Shown here: in pieces, positions 16,787-25,562 of the stretch
Numbering within the stretch: position 1 is the first letter of the stretch
Layout of the letters: each line of letters begins with the position of its first letter
Assembly: GCF_013149275.1 (NCBI RefSeq)
Contig: NZ_JABGNA010000002.1
Location: 1-64,000, forward strand
From: Mucilaginibacter sp. SG564
GTDB taxonomy: Bacteria > Bacteroidota > Bacteroidia > Sphingobacteriales > Sphingobacteriaceae
Direction: 5' to 3'
DNA length: 64,000 bases
Notes under the pieces: model-generated
Told to the model about the DNA's origin: nothing
The model's database searches: none
The model's input: the letters and a program-made list of their open reading frames with translations, nothing else
Translations under genes and position numbers: made by a program

Positions 16787-17047
16787 ATTCTCCTGTGGAT
16801 TTGAGTGATCATTGATAAAATCGTATAATGCTCTGATACTTTAATTCCGAAATAAACACAAACCTTAATGCATGTCTATATTTAAATCTACGATAGTCTG
16901 TTCGTAGCTGTTCCATAAAAGTCCTCCTTTCATATAAAAGATATTTTTATAGGCCTCCTGTTTATTCGCAATCACATCCTTAGTTATTATGAATAGTTTT
17001 TTTTAATACAAAAACATTCTATATATATAAATAAAATACAATTATGC

Positions 17048-17070
17048 ATTATATTTGAAACAAATGTAAT
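17048..17070. promoter_or_regulatory. Promoter with overlapping palindromic operator for the carotenoid operon
   Basis: ATTATATTTG-AAA-CAAATGTAAT has 10-bp arms with one mismatch. Its left arm contains TATATTTG (17050-17057), a match to the Bacteroidetes -7 box TAnnTTTG, placed 27 nt before the crtI start. Overlap of box and palindrome is the arrangement expected of a repressor site. The MarR-family regulator at 24659-25348 is a candidate ligand-responsive binder; this is inference. Confidence 0.5.
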
Positions 17071-17084
17071 TTAAAAGAGCATAA

Positions 17085-18611
17085 ATGCCGGATAATCCTA
17101 AAAGCAGTTCAATTTTCTCAAACCCAAAGAAACCTTCAGTGGCAATTATTGGGGCTGGTTTCGCCGGATTAAGTGCTGCGGCATATTTAGCCGACTCCGG
17201 TTGCCACGTTGATATATACGAGAAAAATGCCGATATAGGCGGTAGAGCGCGACAGTTGATTACCGCTAACGGATATGTTTTTGATATGGGGCCAAGTTGG
17301 TATTGGATGCCGGAGGTATTCGAGAAATTCTTCAATGACTTCGGATATAAGACATCCGACTTTTACGATCTGCAACAACTTGACCCAGGCTTTACGGTTG
17401 TTTTTGGCAAACGTGATGTTGTAAATATTCCGGCTGATTACGCGGCTCTTGGGGAGCTTTTTGAAGTCATAGAACCTGGCAGCTCCCGCCAATTGGATTT
17501 GTTTTTAACGGAGGCCGCCTATAAATACAAAACGGGAATGGACACACTTGTTCAAAAACCCGGCATTTCCTTAACTGAGTTTGCAGACTGGAGTTTGATT
17601 CGTGGCGTTTTTAAGTTACAGGTTTTTACCTCTTTCAGCAAACATGTAAAAAAGTTTTTCAAGAACCCGAAACTGATAACTCTGATGGAATTTCCCGTTC
17701 TTTTTCTTGGTGCAATGCCGGAGGACACGCCTGCGTTGTATAGCCTGATGAATTATGCGGGGCTCAAACTCGGTACCTGGTATCCAAAAGGTGGTTTTGG
17801 AAAAGTAATTGATGCCATGCAAAAAGTATGCGAAGCGCAAGGCGTAAAAATATTTAATCTCGCAGAAGTTACGCATTTAAAAGTTGATAAAGGATTGGTA
17901 TCCGAAGTCGTTTCTAAAGATGAGCATAAGGTTTACGATGGCGTCATTGCTGCGGCAGACTACCACCATATAGAAGAAAAACTCCTGAAACCGGCTTTCA
18001 GAAATTACAATGAAACGTACTGGCATAAAAGAATTATGGCCCCGTCAAGCCTGATCTTTTACCTGGGTATAACAAAGAAAGTTAAGCGGCTGGAGCATCA
18101 TACTTTATTTTTTGATGCCGACTTAAAACTTCATGCCAAGGAAATATACAAAGACCCACAATGGCCAACGAGGCCTTTATTTTATGTATGCTGTCCTTCA
18201 AAATCTGATGATACTGTTGCTCCTGAAGGCCATGAAAATTTATTCATATTAATGCCTTTGGCTCCAGGCTTGGATGATTCTGAACAGTTGCGGGAAAACT
18301 ACTTTAACCTTATCATGGATCGGCTGGAAGATTATACGGGTACAGATATCAGAAAATCACTCGATTATAAAAAGAGCTACTGCGTCAACGACTTCAAAAC
18401 TGATTACAATTCATTTAAAGGCAATGCCTATGGTTTAGCCAATACGCTGATGCAAACAGCGCACCTAAAACCCTCAATAAAAAATAAAAAGTTGAAAAAT
18501 CTTTTTTATGCAGGGCAATTGACCGTCCCCGGGCCGGGCGTACCACCATCTATCATATCCGGCAAAGTATCTGCCCGGCAGCTTATCCAACATCTCAAAA
18601 ATCAAAAATGA
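17085..18611 (+). CDS. crtI: Phytoene desaturase
   Basis: This 508-residue flavoprotein has the dinucleotide-binding motif GAGFAG at 23-28, then EKNADIGGRA, and the C-terminal CrtI signature NLFYAGQLTVPGPGVPPSII. It performs stepwise desaturation of phytoene to lycopene with FAD in bacterial carotenoid synthesis. The length is typical. The ATG chosen is 27 nt after a -7 box. The last four bases overlap the crtB start (ATGA), so the genes are translationally coupled. It is the first gene of the carotenoid operon. Confidence 0.95.
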   Translation: MPDNPKSSSIFSNPKKPSVAIIGAGFAGLSAAAYLADSGCHVDIYEKNADIGGRARQLITANGYVFDMGPSWYWMPEVFEKFFNDFGYKTSDFYDLQQLDPGFTVVFGKRDVVNIPADYAALGELFEVIEPGSSRQLDLFLTEAAYKYKTGMDTLVQKPGISLTEFADWSLIRGVFKLQVFTSFSKHVKKFFKNPKLITLMEFPVLFLGAMPEDTPALYSLMNYAGLKLGTWYPKGGFGKVIDAMQKVCEAQGVKIFNLAEVTHLKVDKGLVSEVVSKDEHKVYDGVIAAADYHHIEEKLLKPAFRNYNETYWHKRIMAPSSLIFYLGITKKVKRLEHHTLFFDADLKLHAKEIYKDPQWPTRPLFYVCCPSKSDDTVAPEGHENLFILMPLAPGLDDSEQLRENYFNLIMDRLEDYTGTDIRKSLDYKKSYCVNDFKTDYNSFKGNAYGLANTLMQTAHLKPSIKNKKLKNLFYAGQLTVPGPGVPPSIISGKVSARQLIQHLKNQK

Positions 18612-19444
18612 AAGCAAAATTTGATACACTCTCCGCAACTTGCAGCAGGGAAACTACCCGACTTTATAGCACCAGTTTTTCGCTGGGTATACTTTTCTTC
18701 AAAAAAGAGGTACGAGATCCAATTCATGCCATTTATGGTTTTGTGAGGCTCGCAGATGAGATTGTAGACAGCTTTCATGATTATCCCAAATCCGTCCTGC
18801 TTGCCGAATTCAGTACCGATTGTTTTAAAGCAATCGAACGCGGGATCAGTATTAATCCTGTGCTTAATTCATTTCAGCAAGTGGTTAATAAATTCAATAT
18901 TGATCATACCCTGATAACGCAATTTTTAAACAGTATGGAAATGGATCTGGCGGAGCAAACTTATACGCATGAGAAATATGAAGAATACATCATGGGATCG
19001 GCGCAAGTGGTCGGGTTAATGTGCCTGCATGTGTTTACTAAAGGCAAAAAACAGGAATTTGACCGCCTAAAAATACCAGCTATGAAACTAGGGTCTGCTT
19101 TTCAAAAAGTAAATTTTCTGAGAGACCTGAACGCAGATTATGAGCAGTTAAACCGCTGTTATTTTCCTAGTGTTAATTTATCCTCATTTTCTGACTTAGA
19201 AAAAAAAGCTATTGAGCAGGATATTATTACTGAATTAGAAGAGGCCCTAAAAGGCATCAGGGAATTGCCCCGCTCCTGTCGCAAAGGAGTTTACCTGGCT
19301 TATGTTTATTATCGACAACTATTACTTAAAATAGCCCGAGTCCCCGCTGATAGGGTAATGTCTGAGCGAATAAGGGTATCCAATAGTCATAAATTTTGGC
19401 TGATGTTTGATTCTTTAGTGAGATATAAATTAAACGTGTTATGA
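18608..19444 (+). CDS. crtB: Phytoene synthase
   Basis: This 278-residue protein of the squalene/phytoene synthase family condenses two geranylgeranyl diphosphates to phytoene. It shows both aspartate-rich motifs: ADEIVDSFHD after RLxDEIVD-type residues, and FLRDLNADYEQ. It also has the YSxSFSLGILFF start region. The length is slightly short but complete. It overlaps crtI by 4 bp. A 170-bp gap without a clear terminator precedes idi, so transcription probably continues. Confidence 0.95.
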   Translation: MKAKFDTLSATCSRETTRLYSTSFSLGILFFKKEVRDPIHAIYGFVRLADEIVDSFHDYPKSVLLAEFSTDCFKAIERGISINPVLNSFQQVVNKFNIDHTLITQFLNSMEMDLAEQTYTHEKYEEYIMGSAQVVGLMCLHVFTKGKKQEFDRLKIPAMKLGSAFQKVNFLRDLNADYEQLNRCYFPSVNLSSFSDLEKKAIEQDIITELEEALKGIRELPRSCRKGVYLAYVYYRQLLLKIARVPADRVMSERIRVSNSHKFWLMFDSLVRYKLNVL

Positions 19445-19614
19445 GGTTTTACTTAACGATATCCCGACGCCACGTTAGCAACAACATGAACTATTTCTTA
19501 AACGCAACATTTTCAGGATACAATTCTCATCTAAAAGCCAATCGCAGTCTAGAAGATTAATGACAATGAACTGAAAAGAAGTGAAGAAAAACACTTTCAA
19601 CAAACCAATAACAT

Positions 19615-20148
19615 ATGGAAGTAAATGAGTACGTGATCTTGGTAAACGAAAACGATCAAATGATTGGCACCATGGAAAAAATGGAGGCACATGTAAAAGG
19701 AATGCTGCACCGAGCTTTTTCTATATTTATTTTTAATACAAAAGGCCAACTGTTATTACAGCAAAGAGCTAATCATAAGTATCACTCCGGCGGCAAATGG
19801 ACCAACACCTGCTGCAGCCATCCAAGACCGGGAGAAGGAACCCGCAATGCGGCAAACCGGCGGCTGAAAGAAGAAATGGGTTTGCTTTGCGATTTACAAC
19901 CCGCCTTTAATTTTACTTATCATACGGAGATTCAGCAAGGAATTACGGAATACGAATACGACCACGTTTTTTGGGGCATAACGAATGAACAGCCGGACCT
20001 GTGCCTGGAAGAAGCTATAGCTTTTAGATATCAGGATATGGCTGATTTAGAGACAGACATTCAGAATCACCCTGAACAATATACCACCTGGCTGAAAATT
20101 TGTTTTGACCGGGTAAAAAGCCATCACCACCAATATTTTAATTCATGA
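19615..20148 (+). CDS. idi: Isopentenyl-diphosphate delta-isomerase, type 1
   Basis: This 177-residue Nudix-fold protein interconverts isopentenyl and dimethylallyl diphosphate. It has the active-site Cys region TNTCCSHPRPGE, the Nudix-like RRLKEEMG and the catalytic Glu region EYEYDHVFWG. All are as in type 1 IDI. Its place inside the carotenoid operon provides the allylic precursor supply. It overlaps the crtZ start by 4 bp (ATGA). Confidence 0.95.
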   Translation: MEVNEYVILVNENDQMIGTMEKMEAHVKGMLHRAFSIFIFNTKGQLLLQQRANHKYHSGGKWTNTCCSHPRPGEGTRNAANRRLKEEMGLLCDLQPAFNFTYHTEIQQGITEYEYDHVFWGITNEQPDLCLEEAIAFRYQDMADLETDIQNHPEQYTTWLKICFDRVKSHHHQYFNS

Positions 20149-20618
20149 TGAGCATACTATTTAAATTCCTTGTGATCACTTCAACCTTCTTTGCGATGGA
20201 GGGTGTGGCTTGGTTTTCGCACAAATATCTGATGCATGGTCTGTTATGGTCTTTACACCGTGATCATCACAAAAAAGAACGACCAGGATACCTGGAAAAA
20301 AACGATCTTTTTTTTCTAATTTTCGCTATTCCGGGCATCAGTTGTCTGGCTTTAGGAACACTGGGAGATATACCGCTATTTTCCTGGATAGGCACAGGGG
20401 TAACCATTTATGGCGCTTGTTATTTTTTTGTGCACGACTTGTTCATTCACCAACGCATTAAAGTACTGCGCAATTCCCAAAACTGGTATCTGAAAGCCAT
20501 CAGGCGTGCACATAAGATACACCACAAACACACCGAAAAAACCGATGGCGAATGCTTTGGCATGCTATGGGTACCGTTAAAATATTTCATGGATGCCAAT
20601 AAAAATAAAGAATCATGA
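20145..20618 (+). CDS. crtZ: Beta-carotene hydroxylase (non-haem di-iron)
   Basis: This 157-residue fatty-acid-hydroxylase-superfamily membrane protein has His clusters expected for the di-iron site: HKYLMH, HRDHH, HDLFIH and HKIHHKH. CrtZ adds 3- and 3'-hydroxyls to beta-carotene, giving zeaxanthin. The length matches CrtZ. It overlaps both neighbours by 4 bp, so it is tightly coupled with idi and the cyclase. No ketolase (crtW) is seen in this operon. Confidence 0.93.
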   Translation: MMSILFKFLVITSTFFAMEGVAWFSHKYLMHGLLWSLHRDHHKKERPGYLEKNDLFFLIFAIPGISCLALGTLGDIPLFSWIGTGVTIYGACYFFVHDLFIHQRIKVLRNSQNWYLKAIRRAHKIHHKHTEKTDGECFGMLWVPLKYFMDANKNKES

Positions 20619-21379
20619 AATATACATACCTTTTGATTGACCTTTTTTCCGTACTCGTTCCCTTTATTTTTTCCTTTCATCACAAACTCCGGTTTTATAA
20701 ACACTGGCTCGCACTTTTTCCCGCAATAATCATTACCGGAATTATTTTTTTAGGCTGGGATGTATATTTCACATATTTAAAAATATGGGGATTTAATTCG
20801 GTTTATCTGATTGGGTATCACATAGCCAACCTGCCGGTGGAAGAGGTGCTCTTCTTTGGATGCATACCCTATGCTTGTATTTTTACTTTTACCTGCTTAA
20901 ATACACTTATTAGGCTAAACACATACAAGAGGACCGAAATATGGATAAGCTGCCTGTTGATTGTAATGTCTTGCTCCTTGGCTATCAGTTTTCATGCCCG
21001 TAGTTACACCTGTTATACGTTCACTTTGTTAGCCGTTTTACTTTTTACAACACAATTTATTTTAAAGGCGTCATGGCTTTTAAAATTTTACACCAGCTAT
21101 CTGGTTCTTTTAGTTCCTTTTTTAATCGTCAACGGACTTTTGACAGGTACCGGCCTTGATACTCCTGTTGTATGGTATAATCCTGCCTTTATTATTAACG
21201 TGCGAATATTAACCATACCTGTTGAAGACATATTTTACGGGATGGATCTCATTTTACTCAACGTGATGATTTATTCCTGGATAAGCACAAAAATAAATCG
21301 AATACAAAAATATCGCAATAAAGCCGATACTCATGTACAACTCGCACCTGTTTATACAAAATCTAATATACATTCATGA
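20615..21379 (+). CDS. Lycopene cyclase, CrtYcd/CarR-type membrane protein
   Basis: This 254-residue protein has about seven hydrophobic helices and two copies of the heterodimeric-type lycopene cyclase domain. The domain hallmark, PxEEvLFF-like, appears as LPVEEVLFFGCIPYAC in the first half and as IPVEDIFYGMDLI in the second. This is a fused CrtYc-CrtYd form, as in other Bacteroidota, unrelated to the FAD-dependent CrtY. It would convert lycopene to beta-carotene. It overlaps crtZ and folE by 4 bp each. Confidence 0.9.
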   Translation: MKYTYLLIDLFSVLVPFIFSFHHKLRFYKHWLALFPAIIITGIIFLGWDVYFTYLKIWGFNSVYLIGYHIANLPVEEVLFFGCIPYACIFTFTCLNTLIRLNTYKRTEIWISCLLIVMSCSLAISFHARSYTCYTFTLLAVLLFTTQFILKASWLLKFYTSYLVLLVPFLIVNGLLTGTGLDTPVVWYNPAFIINVRILTIPVEDIFYGMDLILLNVMIYSWISTKINRIQKYRNKADTHVQLAPVYTKSNIHS

Positions 21380-22056
21380 CAAATAATCATATTATAATTG
21401 ATCAAAAAGACAACGCTGAAGTGATGGAATATGATACTGGCCATCACGGTTCAGCTTTTGATACGCCGCTTAGAGCAGACGCGTTCGACTTAGACGACGA
21501 TACCAAAATGGAATTGATTGCAGGACATTTTGCAGGTATAATGCAGGTGCTGGGAATGGATCTCCAAGACGACAGCCTGAAGGACACCCCCAAACGGGTG
21601 GCCAAAATGTATGTGAAAGAGATTTTCAGCGGCCTTAATCCCGCCAATAAACCAAAGCCAACTCTATTCAAAAATCCTTTTCAATACAAGCAGATCCTGG
21701 TAGAAAAGAATATTGCTGTTTTCAGCAATTGCGAACATCATTTTCTACCTATTGTAGGTAAGGCCCATGTGGCTTATATCAGCAACGGACAGGTGATTGG
21801 TTTGTCGAAGCTGAACCGGATAGTGCAGTATTGTTCGCAACGACCCCAGGTGCAGGAAAGGCTGACCATTCAAATAGCAAATTTACTGAAAGAAGCACTC
21901 GGAACGGACGATGTGGCGGTCATTATAGACGCATATCATCATTGTGTATCCAGTCGCGGCGTAAGAGATGCAGGCAGCACAACAATAACCGCCGAATACT
22001 GCGGCCAGTTTTTAAATACTGAAACGAAAAGTGAATTTCTAAAATATATAGGATGA
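21376..22056 (+). CDS. folE: GTP cyclohydrolase I
   Basis: This 226-residue enzyme makes dihydroneopterin triphosphate from GTP. It shows the zinc and active-site residues in NCEHHFLPIVGKAHVAYI and HHCVSSRGVRDAGSTT, plus QERLT. The N-terminal 50 residues are variable. Its position inside a carotenoid operon suggests a supply of pterin, for example for a photolyase/cryptochrome antenna or a tetrahydrobiopterin-like cofactor, rather than housekeeping folate; this is inference. It overlaps the cyclase and SDR genes by 4 bp. Confidence 0.95.
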   Translation: MTNNHIIIDQKDNAEVMEYDTGHHGSAFDTPLRADAFDLDDDTKMELIAGHFAGIMQVLGMDLQDDSLKDTPKRVAKMYVKEIFSGLNPANKPKPTLFKNPFQYKQILVEKNIAVFSNCEHHFLPIVGKAHVAYISNGQVIGLSKLNRIVQYCSQRPQVQERLTIQIANLLKEALGTDDVAVIIDAYHHCVSSRGVRDAGSTTITAEYCGQFLNTETKSEFLKYIG

Positions 22057-22772
22057 TCAATTACCAAGAAAAAAATATCCTTGTTGTCGGTGGAAGTTCC
22101 GGTATCGGTTTATCCCTGGTTAAATTTTTAAATGAAAACAATGCCCGTGTTTATGTGATTTCAAGAACTATACCGGATGATTTCCCGGCTGGCGTTAAAC
22201 ATTTGCAAGCGGACATTACAGGAGATCTTGACGCTGTAGTTGCATTTTTGCCCGAACATTTACATGGACTGGTTTATTCAGTTGGTAGTATTAATCTGAA
22301 ACCATTCAACCGGCTAACAGCAAACGATTTTTTAAATGATTATCAACTGAACGTTTTGGGAGCAGTGCGGATGATTCAGTTATCGCTTAAACAATTGAAA
22401 AATGCCGGAGGAGCCTCGGTAGTTTTAATCAGTTCTGTGGCCGCAAGAACCGGTTTGCCTTTTCATGCCAGTATTTCAGCGGCAAAAAGTGCGATTGAAG
22501 GACTGGCATTATCATTGGCCGCTGAACTGGCTGCGCAGCAAATAAGAGTGAACGTCGTTGCTCCTTCCCTGACGGATACCACGCTTGCACAAAACTTACT
22601 GAACTCACCTGAAAAACGGGAAGCATCGGCCAAAAGGCATCCCCTGGCCAGATACGGGCAGCCGGAAGATGTTAGCCAAGCGATAGCTTTTTTACTTTCT
22701 GACTGCAGCAGTTGGATAACCGGACAAGTAATCCGCGTTGATGGCGGCTTAAGTAACTTAAAAACAAGTTAA
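22053..22772 (+). CDS. Short-chain dehydrogenase/reductase in the carotenoid-folE operon
   Basis: This 239-residue classical SDR has the cofactor motif GGSSGIGLSL. In the NNAG position it reads YSVGSI, and the catalytic segment is SSVAA..FHASISAAKSAI. Here the usual Tyr of YxxxK appears as SISAAKSA: the Lys is kept, and the Tyr position needs checking. The ending ITGQVIRVDGGLS is standard. Linkage to folE suggests action on a pterin, as in 6-pyruvoyl-tetrahydropterin or dihydropterin reductases; the substrate is inferred. It overlaps folE by 4 bp. Confidence 0.85.
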   Translation: MINYQEKNILVVGGSSGIGLSLVKFLNENNARVYVISRTIPDDFPAGVKHLQADITGDLDAVVAFLPEHLHGLVYSVGSINLKPFNRLTANDFLNDYQLNVLGAVRMIQLSLKQLKNAGGASVVLISSVAARTGLPFHASISAAKSAIEGLALSLAAELAAQQIRVNVVAPSLTDTTLAQNLLNSPEKREASAKRHPLARYGQPEDVSQAIAFLLSDCSSWITGQVIRVDGGLSNLKTS

Positions 22773-22773
22773 A

Positions 22774-23412
22774 ATGATAAATATTGAAGGAGATCAAATT
22801 GCCGGGATGGAAAAACATTACAGAATTAGCCTGATCAATAGCCTGGTCGGTTATAAATCGCTGAACCTCCTGGGGACAACCAGTAAGGACGGCATCACCA
22901 ACTTATGTTTAATTAGTTCCACTTTTCATCTTGGAGCAAATCCGCCTCTCCTGGGTATGGTGATAAGGCCGGAACGTGAACATAATGACACGCTTAATAA
23001 TATCAGAGAGACCGGCCAATACACCCTGAATAATGTTTTACCCGCATGGTATAAACAGGCCCATCAAACCAGTGCCAGTTATCCTTCCGGTGCATCAGAG
23101 TTTGAAATCTGCGGATTTAAAAAGCAATATACTAATGGGTTTAAAGCCCCTTTTGTAGGCCAGTCTACAGTCCGGATCGGCTTGGAGTTAAGGGAAATGA
23201 TAGATATCGAAATTAATGGCACAACCATCGTCATAGGCGAGATCATTCAAATATTAGCTGATGATTTAATTATAGGAGAAGACGGCACCGTTGATCATAT
23301 TAAAGCAGAAACGATTACGGTAGCAGGGTTGGATTCCTACTATCTTCCACAGTTTGTGGGGCGTCTCGCTTATCCCAAGCCCGGCATTGAACCTCAGGAA
23401 CTTAAACAATGA
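22774..23412 (+). CDS. Flavin reductase-like FMN-binding split-barrel protein
   Basis: This 212-residue protein matches flavin reductase-like domains: NSLVGYKSLNLLGTTSKDGI, then NLCLISSTFHLGANPPLLGM and IRETGQYTLNN in the FMN-binding barrel. Its likely role is NAD(P)H-dependent flavin reduction or flavin-linked oxidoreduction. It begins one base after the SDR stop. Its stop overlaps the ATG of a broken FAD-enzyme gene by 4 bp, showing that the operon originally continued. Such genes often accompany photolyase/cryptochrome clusters, but none is present here. Confidence 0.8.
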   Translation: MINIEGDQIAGMEKHYRISLINSLVGYKSLNLLGTTSKDGITNLCLISSTFHLGANPPLLGMVIRPEREHNDTLNNIRETGQYTLNNVLPAWYKQAHQTSASYPSGASEFEICGFKKQYTNGFKAPFVGQSTVRIGLELREMIDIEINGTTIVIGEIIQILADDLIIGEDGTVDHIKAETITVAGLDSYYLPQFVGRLAYPKPGIEPQELKQ

Positions 23413-23552
23413 ATAATATCCCTTATGTTATGATAGTTGAAGATACAGATGCAATTATTATCGGCGCAGGGTTAGCGGTTTGACCGCGACCAAGGTTTTA
23501 AAAGTAGTTGGCAAATCGATCAAAATACTGAAAGCTTTTAACAAAAAAAATT
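23409..23552 (+). pseudogene. N-terminal remnant of an FAD/NAD(P)-dependent amine-oxidase-like enzyme
   Basis: From ATG 23409 the sequence reads DAIIIGAGLA, a GxGxxG start, then the frame closes at a TGA. In the +1 frame the homology continues GLTATKVLKVVGKSIKILKAF. One missing G near 23478 explains the break. Homology ends at about 23540 where the MpaB-like gene begins, so more than 350 codons are deleted as well. It was coupled to the flavin reductase by an ATGA overlap. The remnant shows a lost eighth-plus step of the operon. Confidence 0.75.
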
Positions 23553-24620
23553 ATGGTTGGTCACAAAATATATAGCGACGGAATTTTGGATAATAAAAGA
23601 TTATTGGGAGATCCATCTGCCGATAATTTTATAAAACTTGTATTTTCCGATCCGGTCAAAAAAACGCAATTGCAGCAATGGTTAAGCAGTGCGTCTGGAG
23701 ATAAGGAATTGCAATGGATAAAAGGTATTTACCCTGATTTCGCTTTCATCACTCAGGCCGATAAACTACCTTCATGGGCCAACGAGCGGTTAATGAAAGT
23801 TGGTGCTGTATTTTTTGCGCAGAATTCTGAGATGATCATGAGCCTGCTCGGGCTTTTATCCCTGCCTTATTGCTATACCGCTGCCAATGGCGCTATGGTG
23901 TTGTATATATCTGAGCTGATACGTAAACAAACCACAAAACGCTTATATGATACAGCCCTATTTGTTTGGGAAGTAATGGGGCCAGATGCTTTCGATAAAA
24001 GCGGTGATGCTTATCACCAGATTTTAAAAGTGCGCATTATGCATGCCGCTGTTCGTTATTATACGCTTCAAAGCGGCAAATGGGATGATACCTGGGGCAT
24101 ACCTGTTAACCAGGAAGATATGGCGGGAACAAATCTTTCATTCTCACTGATCGTTATCCGAGGCCTCAGACTGCTCGGGATTAACATAAGCCAGCCGGAT
24201 CAGGAAGCCTTTATGCATATTTGGGCAGTAATTGGCTTTTTAACCGGCCTTGACGAGGACGTGATCCCAGAAAATTCCAAAATGGCACAACAGTTGGACA
24301 TCGCTATTAAACGTCGGCAGTTTTGTCCTTCATTGCACGGAAAACAGCTTACCAGATCACTTACAGATCATATCCTTGCGGTTAACAAAAGCAAAGCTAC
24401 AGCTGCTGATATTTTAGGTTTAATGCGTTATTTGCTGGGCAATGAAATATCGGATATGCTTTCTATTGATGTTCCAGAATTGCCAGATTATAAAATTAAG
24501 CTTATCAGAACGCTAAATTTTTTAAAAAGCTTTAAACCGCCGGGCAATATTAACCAAAAGTACCGGATTGCCTACGTTGCATTCAAAAAACAAAACCCGG
24601 AACTCCGTAAAAGAACTTAA
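23553..24620 (+). CDS. MpaB-like (DUF2236) oxygenase-family protein
   Basis: This 355-residue protein has the DUF2236/MpaB pattern: a helical fold, KVRIMHAAVRYYTL with the conserved R-x-x-HAxxR segment, IPVNQEDMAGT, and a following helix LSFSLIVIRGLRLLG. These His and Arg residues position a b-type haem in the related latex-clearing protein (Lcp), which cleaves polyisoprene oxidatively. The substrate here is unknown; location after a carotenoid operon makes an isoprenoid or carotenoid cleavage role conceivable. The start may have been affected by the adjacent deletion; ATG 23553 is the first in frame. Confidence 0.8.
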   Translation: MVGHKIYSDGILDNKRLLGDPSADNFIKLVFSDPVKKTQLQQWLSSASGDKELQWIKGIYPDFAFITQADKLPSWANERLMKVGAVFFAQNSEMIMSLLGLLSLPYCYTAANGAMVLYISELIRKQTTKRLYDTALFVWEVMGPDAFDKSGDAYHQILKVRIMHAAVRYYTLQSGKWDDTWGIPVNQEDMAGTNLSFSLIVIRGLRLLGINISQPDQEAFMHIWAVIGFLTGLDEDVIPENSKMAQQLDIAIKRRQFCPSLHGKQLTRSLTDHILAVNKSKATAADILGLMRYLLGNEISDMLSIDVPELPDYKIKLIRTLNFLKSFKPPGNINQKYRIAYVAFKKQNPELRKRT

Positions 24621-24658
24621 ATTTGAACAATTAGCCGGTGTCCATAACTTTACCTCAC

Positions 24659-25348
24659 ATGAAATCATACCAACTCATTCACCAATTAATAACCCTCGTG
24701 GAGCAACTGGAGGATGAGAACCCGGGCCGCGAAGTATCAATTCAGGATTTTGCTGGCTTCTTGCTTACTTCTGTCGGCGACCCCGCAGGCGATTTCGTTA
24801 ACGGAGATGTGAGATTTGGGAAGAATGAAAGTATGGCACAAGAGATCGCGTATCAATTGGATAATAACATAGGAAGATTATTTGTATACATGAGCCGGTA
24901 TGCCAAATCTTATATCAAAAAAGCATTGGAGGGCACCCCGTTACCAACAGCAGAAGATTTTACCGGCCTTGCTATTTTACTTACCCATGATCATTTGTCG
25001 AAGAGTGAGTTAATCAGCCATAATTTGCAGGAAAAAACATCGGGTACCGAGGTTATCAGGCGATTGATTGCCGCTGGCCTGGTAAAAGAATGGAATGATC
25101 AAAAGGATAAAAGAAGCAAACAGGTGGCCATCACCGAAGAAGGAAAGCAGCTATTATATCGGGTATTTGTTGATATGAGCTATGTAGGCAAAATGATCAC
25201 CGGTAAATTAACCATAGCTGAAAAATTAGTATTGCAACACTTACTGCAAAAATTGGAGAACTTTCACCATGAACACCATGAAAAGAAAACCATCTCGAGC
25301 AAAGCAGATCTGAAAAGCTTTGCGGAAGATAACAAAAGGACGAAATAA
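24659..25348 (+). CDS. MarR-family transcriptional regulator
   Basis: With ATG 24659 the product has 229 residues; a GTG at 24638 would add seven. The helix-turn-helix and wing are in the C-terminal half: LSKSELISHNLQEKTSGTEVIRRL, then AGLVKEWNDQKDKRSKQVAIT, the typical MarR wing. The N-terminal half has extra helices longer than in most MarR proteins. It ends with a charged tail. It follows the MpaB-like gene by 38 bp on the same strand and may control the carotenoid operon through the palindrome at 17048-17070; that link is inferred. Confidence 0.85.
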   Translation: MKSYQLIHQLITLVEQLEDENPGREVSIQDFAGFLLTSVGDPAGDFVNGDVRFGKNESMAQEIAYQLDNNIGRLFVYMSRYAKSYIKKALEGTPLPTAEDFTGLAILLTHDHLSKSELISHNLQEKTSGTEVIRRLIAAGLVKEWNDQKDKRSKQVAITEEGKQLLYRVFVDMSYVGKMITGKLTIAEKLVLQHLLQKLENFHHEHHEKKTISSKADLKSFAEDNKRTK

Positions 25349-25562
25349 GCAATCGTACAATCGGCGGAATTAAATCATAAGCCTAAGAAATCCAAACAAA
25401 TCTAGCTGCTTAACTAATATAATATAAATATTAAAATATAGCTTTTCAAATATGCCAAGCCGAGAGGCTGAATAGTGTTGGCAATCGCATTGCTAAATTG
25501 ATTCCATCATGCCAAGATATATACAATCCATTGACTAACAATACGATATGAGTAATTTTGCG

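Larger units (their letters stand above)
16380..17084. other. AT-rich intergenic region with small remnants
   Basis: This 705-bp stretch contains a FecR-like small frame (16532-16786). On the minus strand, at about 16865-17000, an open frame without a start codon reads AYKNIFYMKGGLLWN and ends at 16865; this is faintly rhodanese-like (Y-N-I-x-x-MKGG). The right end is very AT-rich and carries the crtI promoter/operator at 17048-17070. Nothing else is recognised. Confidence 0.4.

Noticed and set aside
16809..16916. 35-codon minus-strand frame preceded by an AGGAGG-like sequence
   Set aside because: Shine-Dalgarno sites are atypical for this phylum, and another frame of the same DNA shows a faint rhodanese-like tail.
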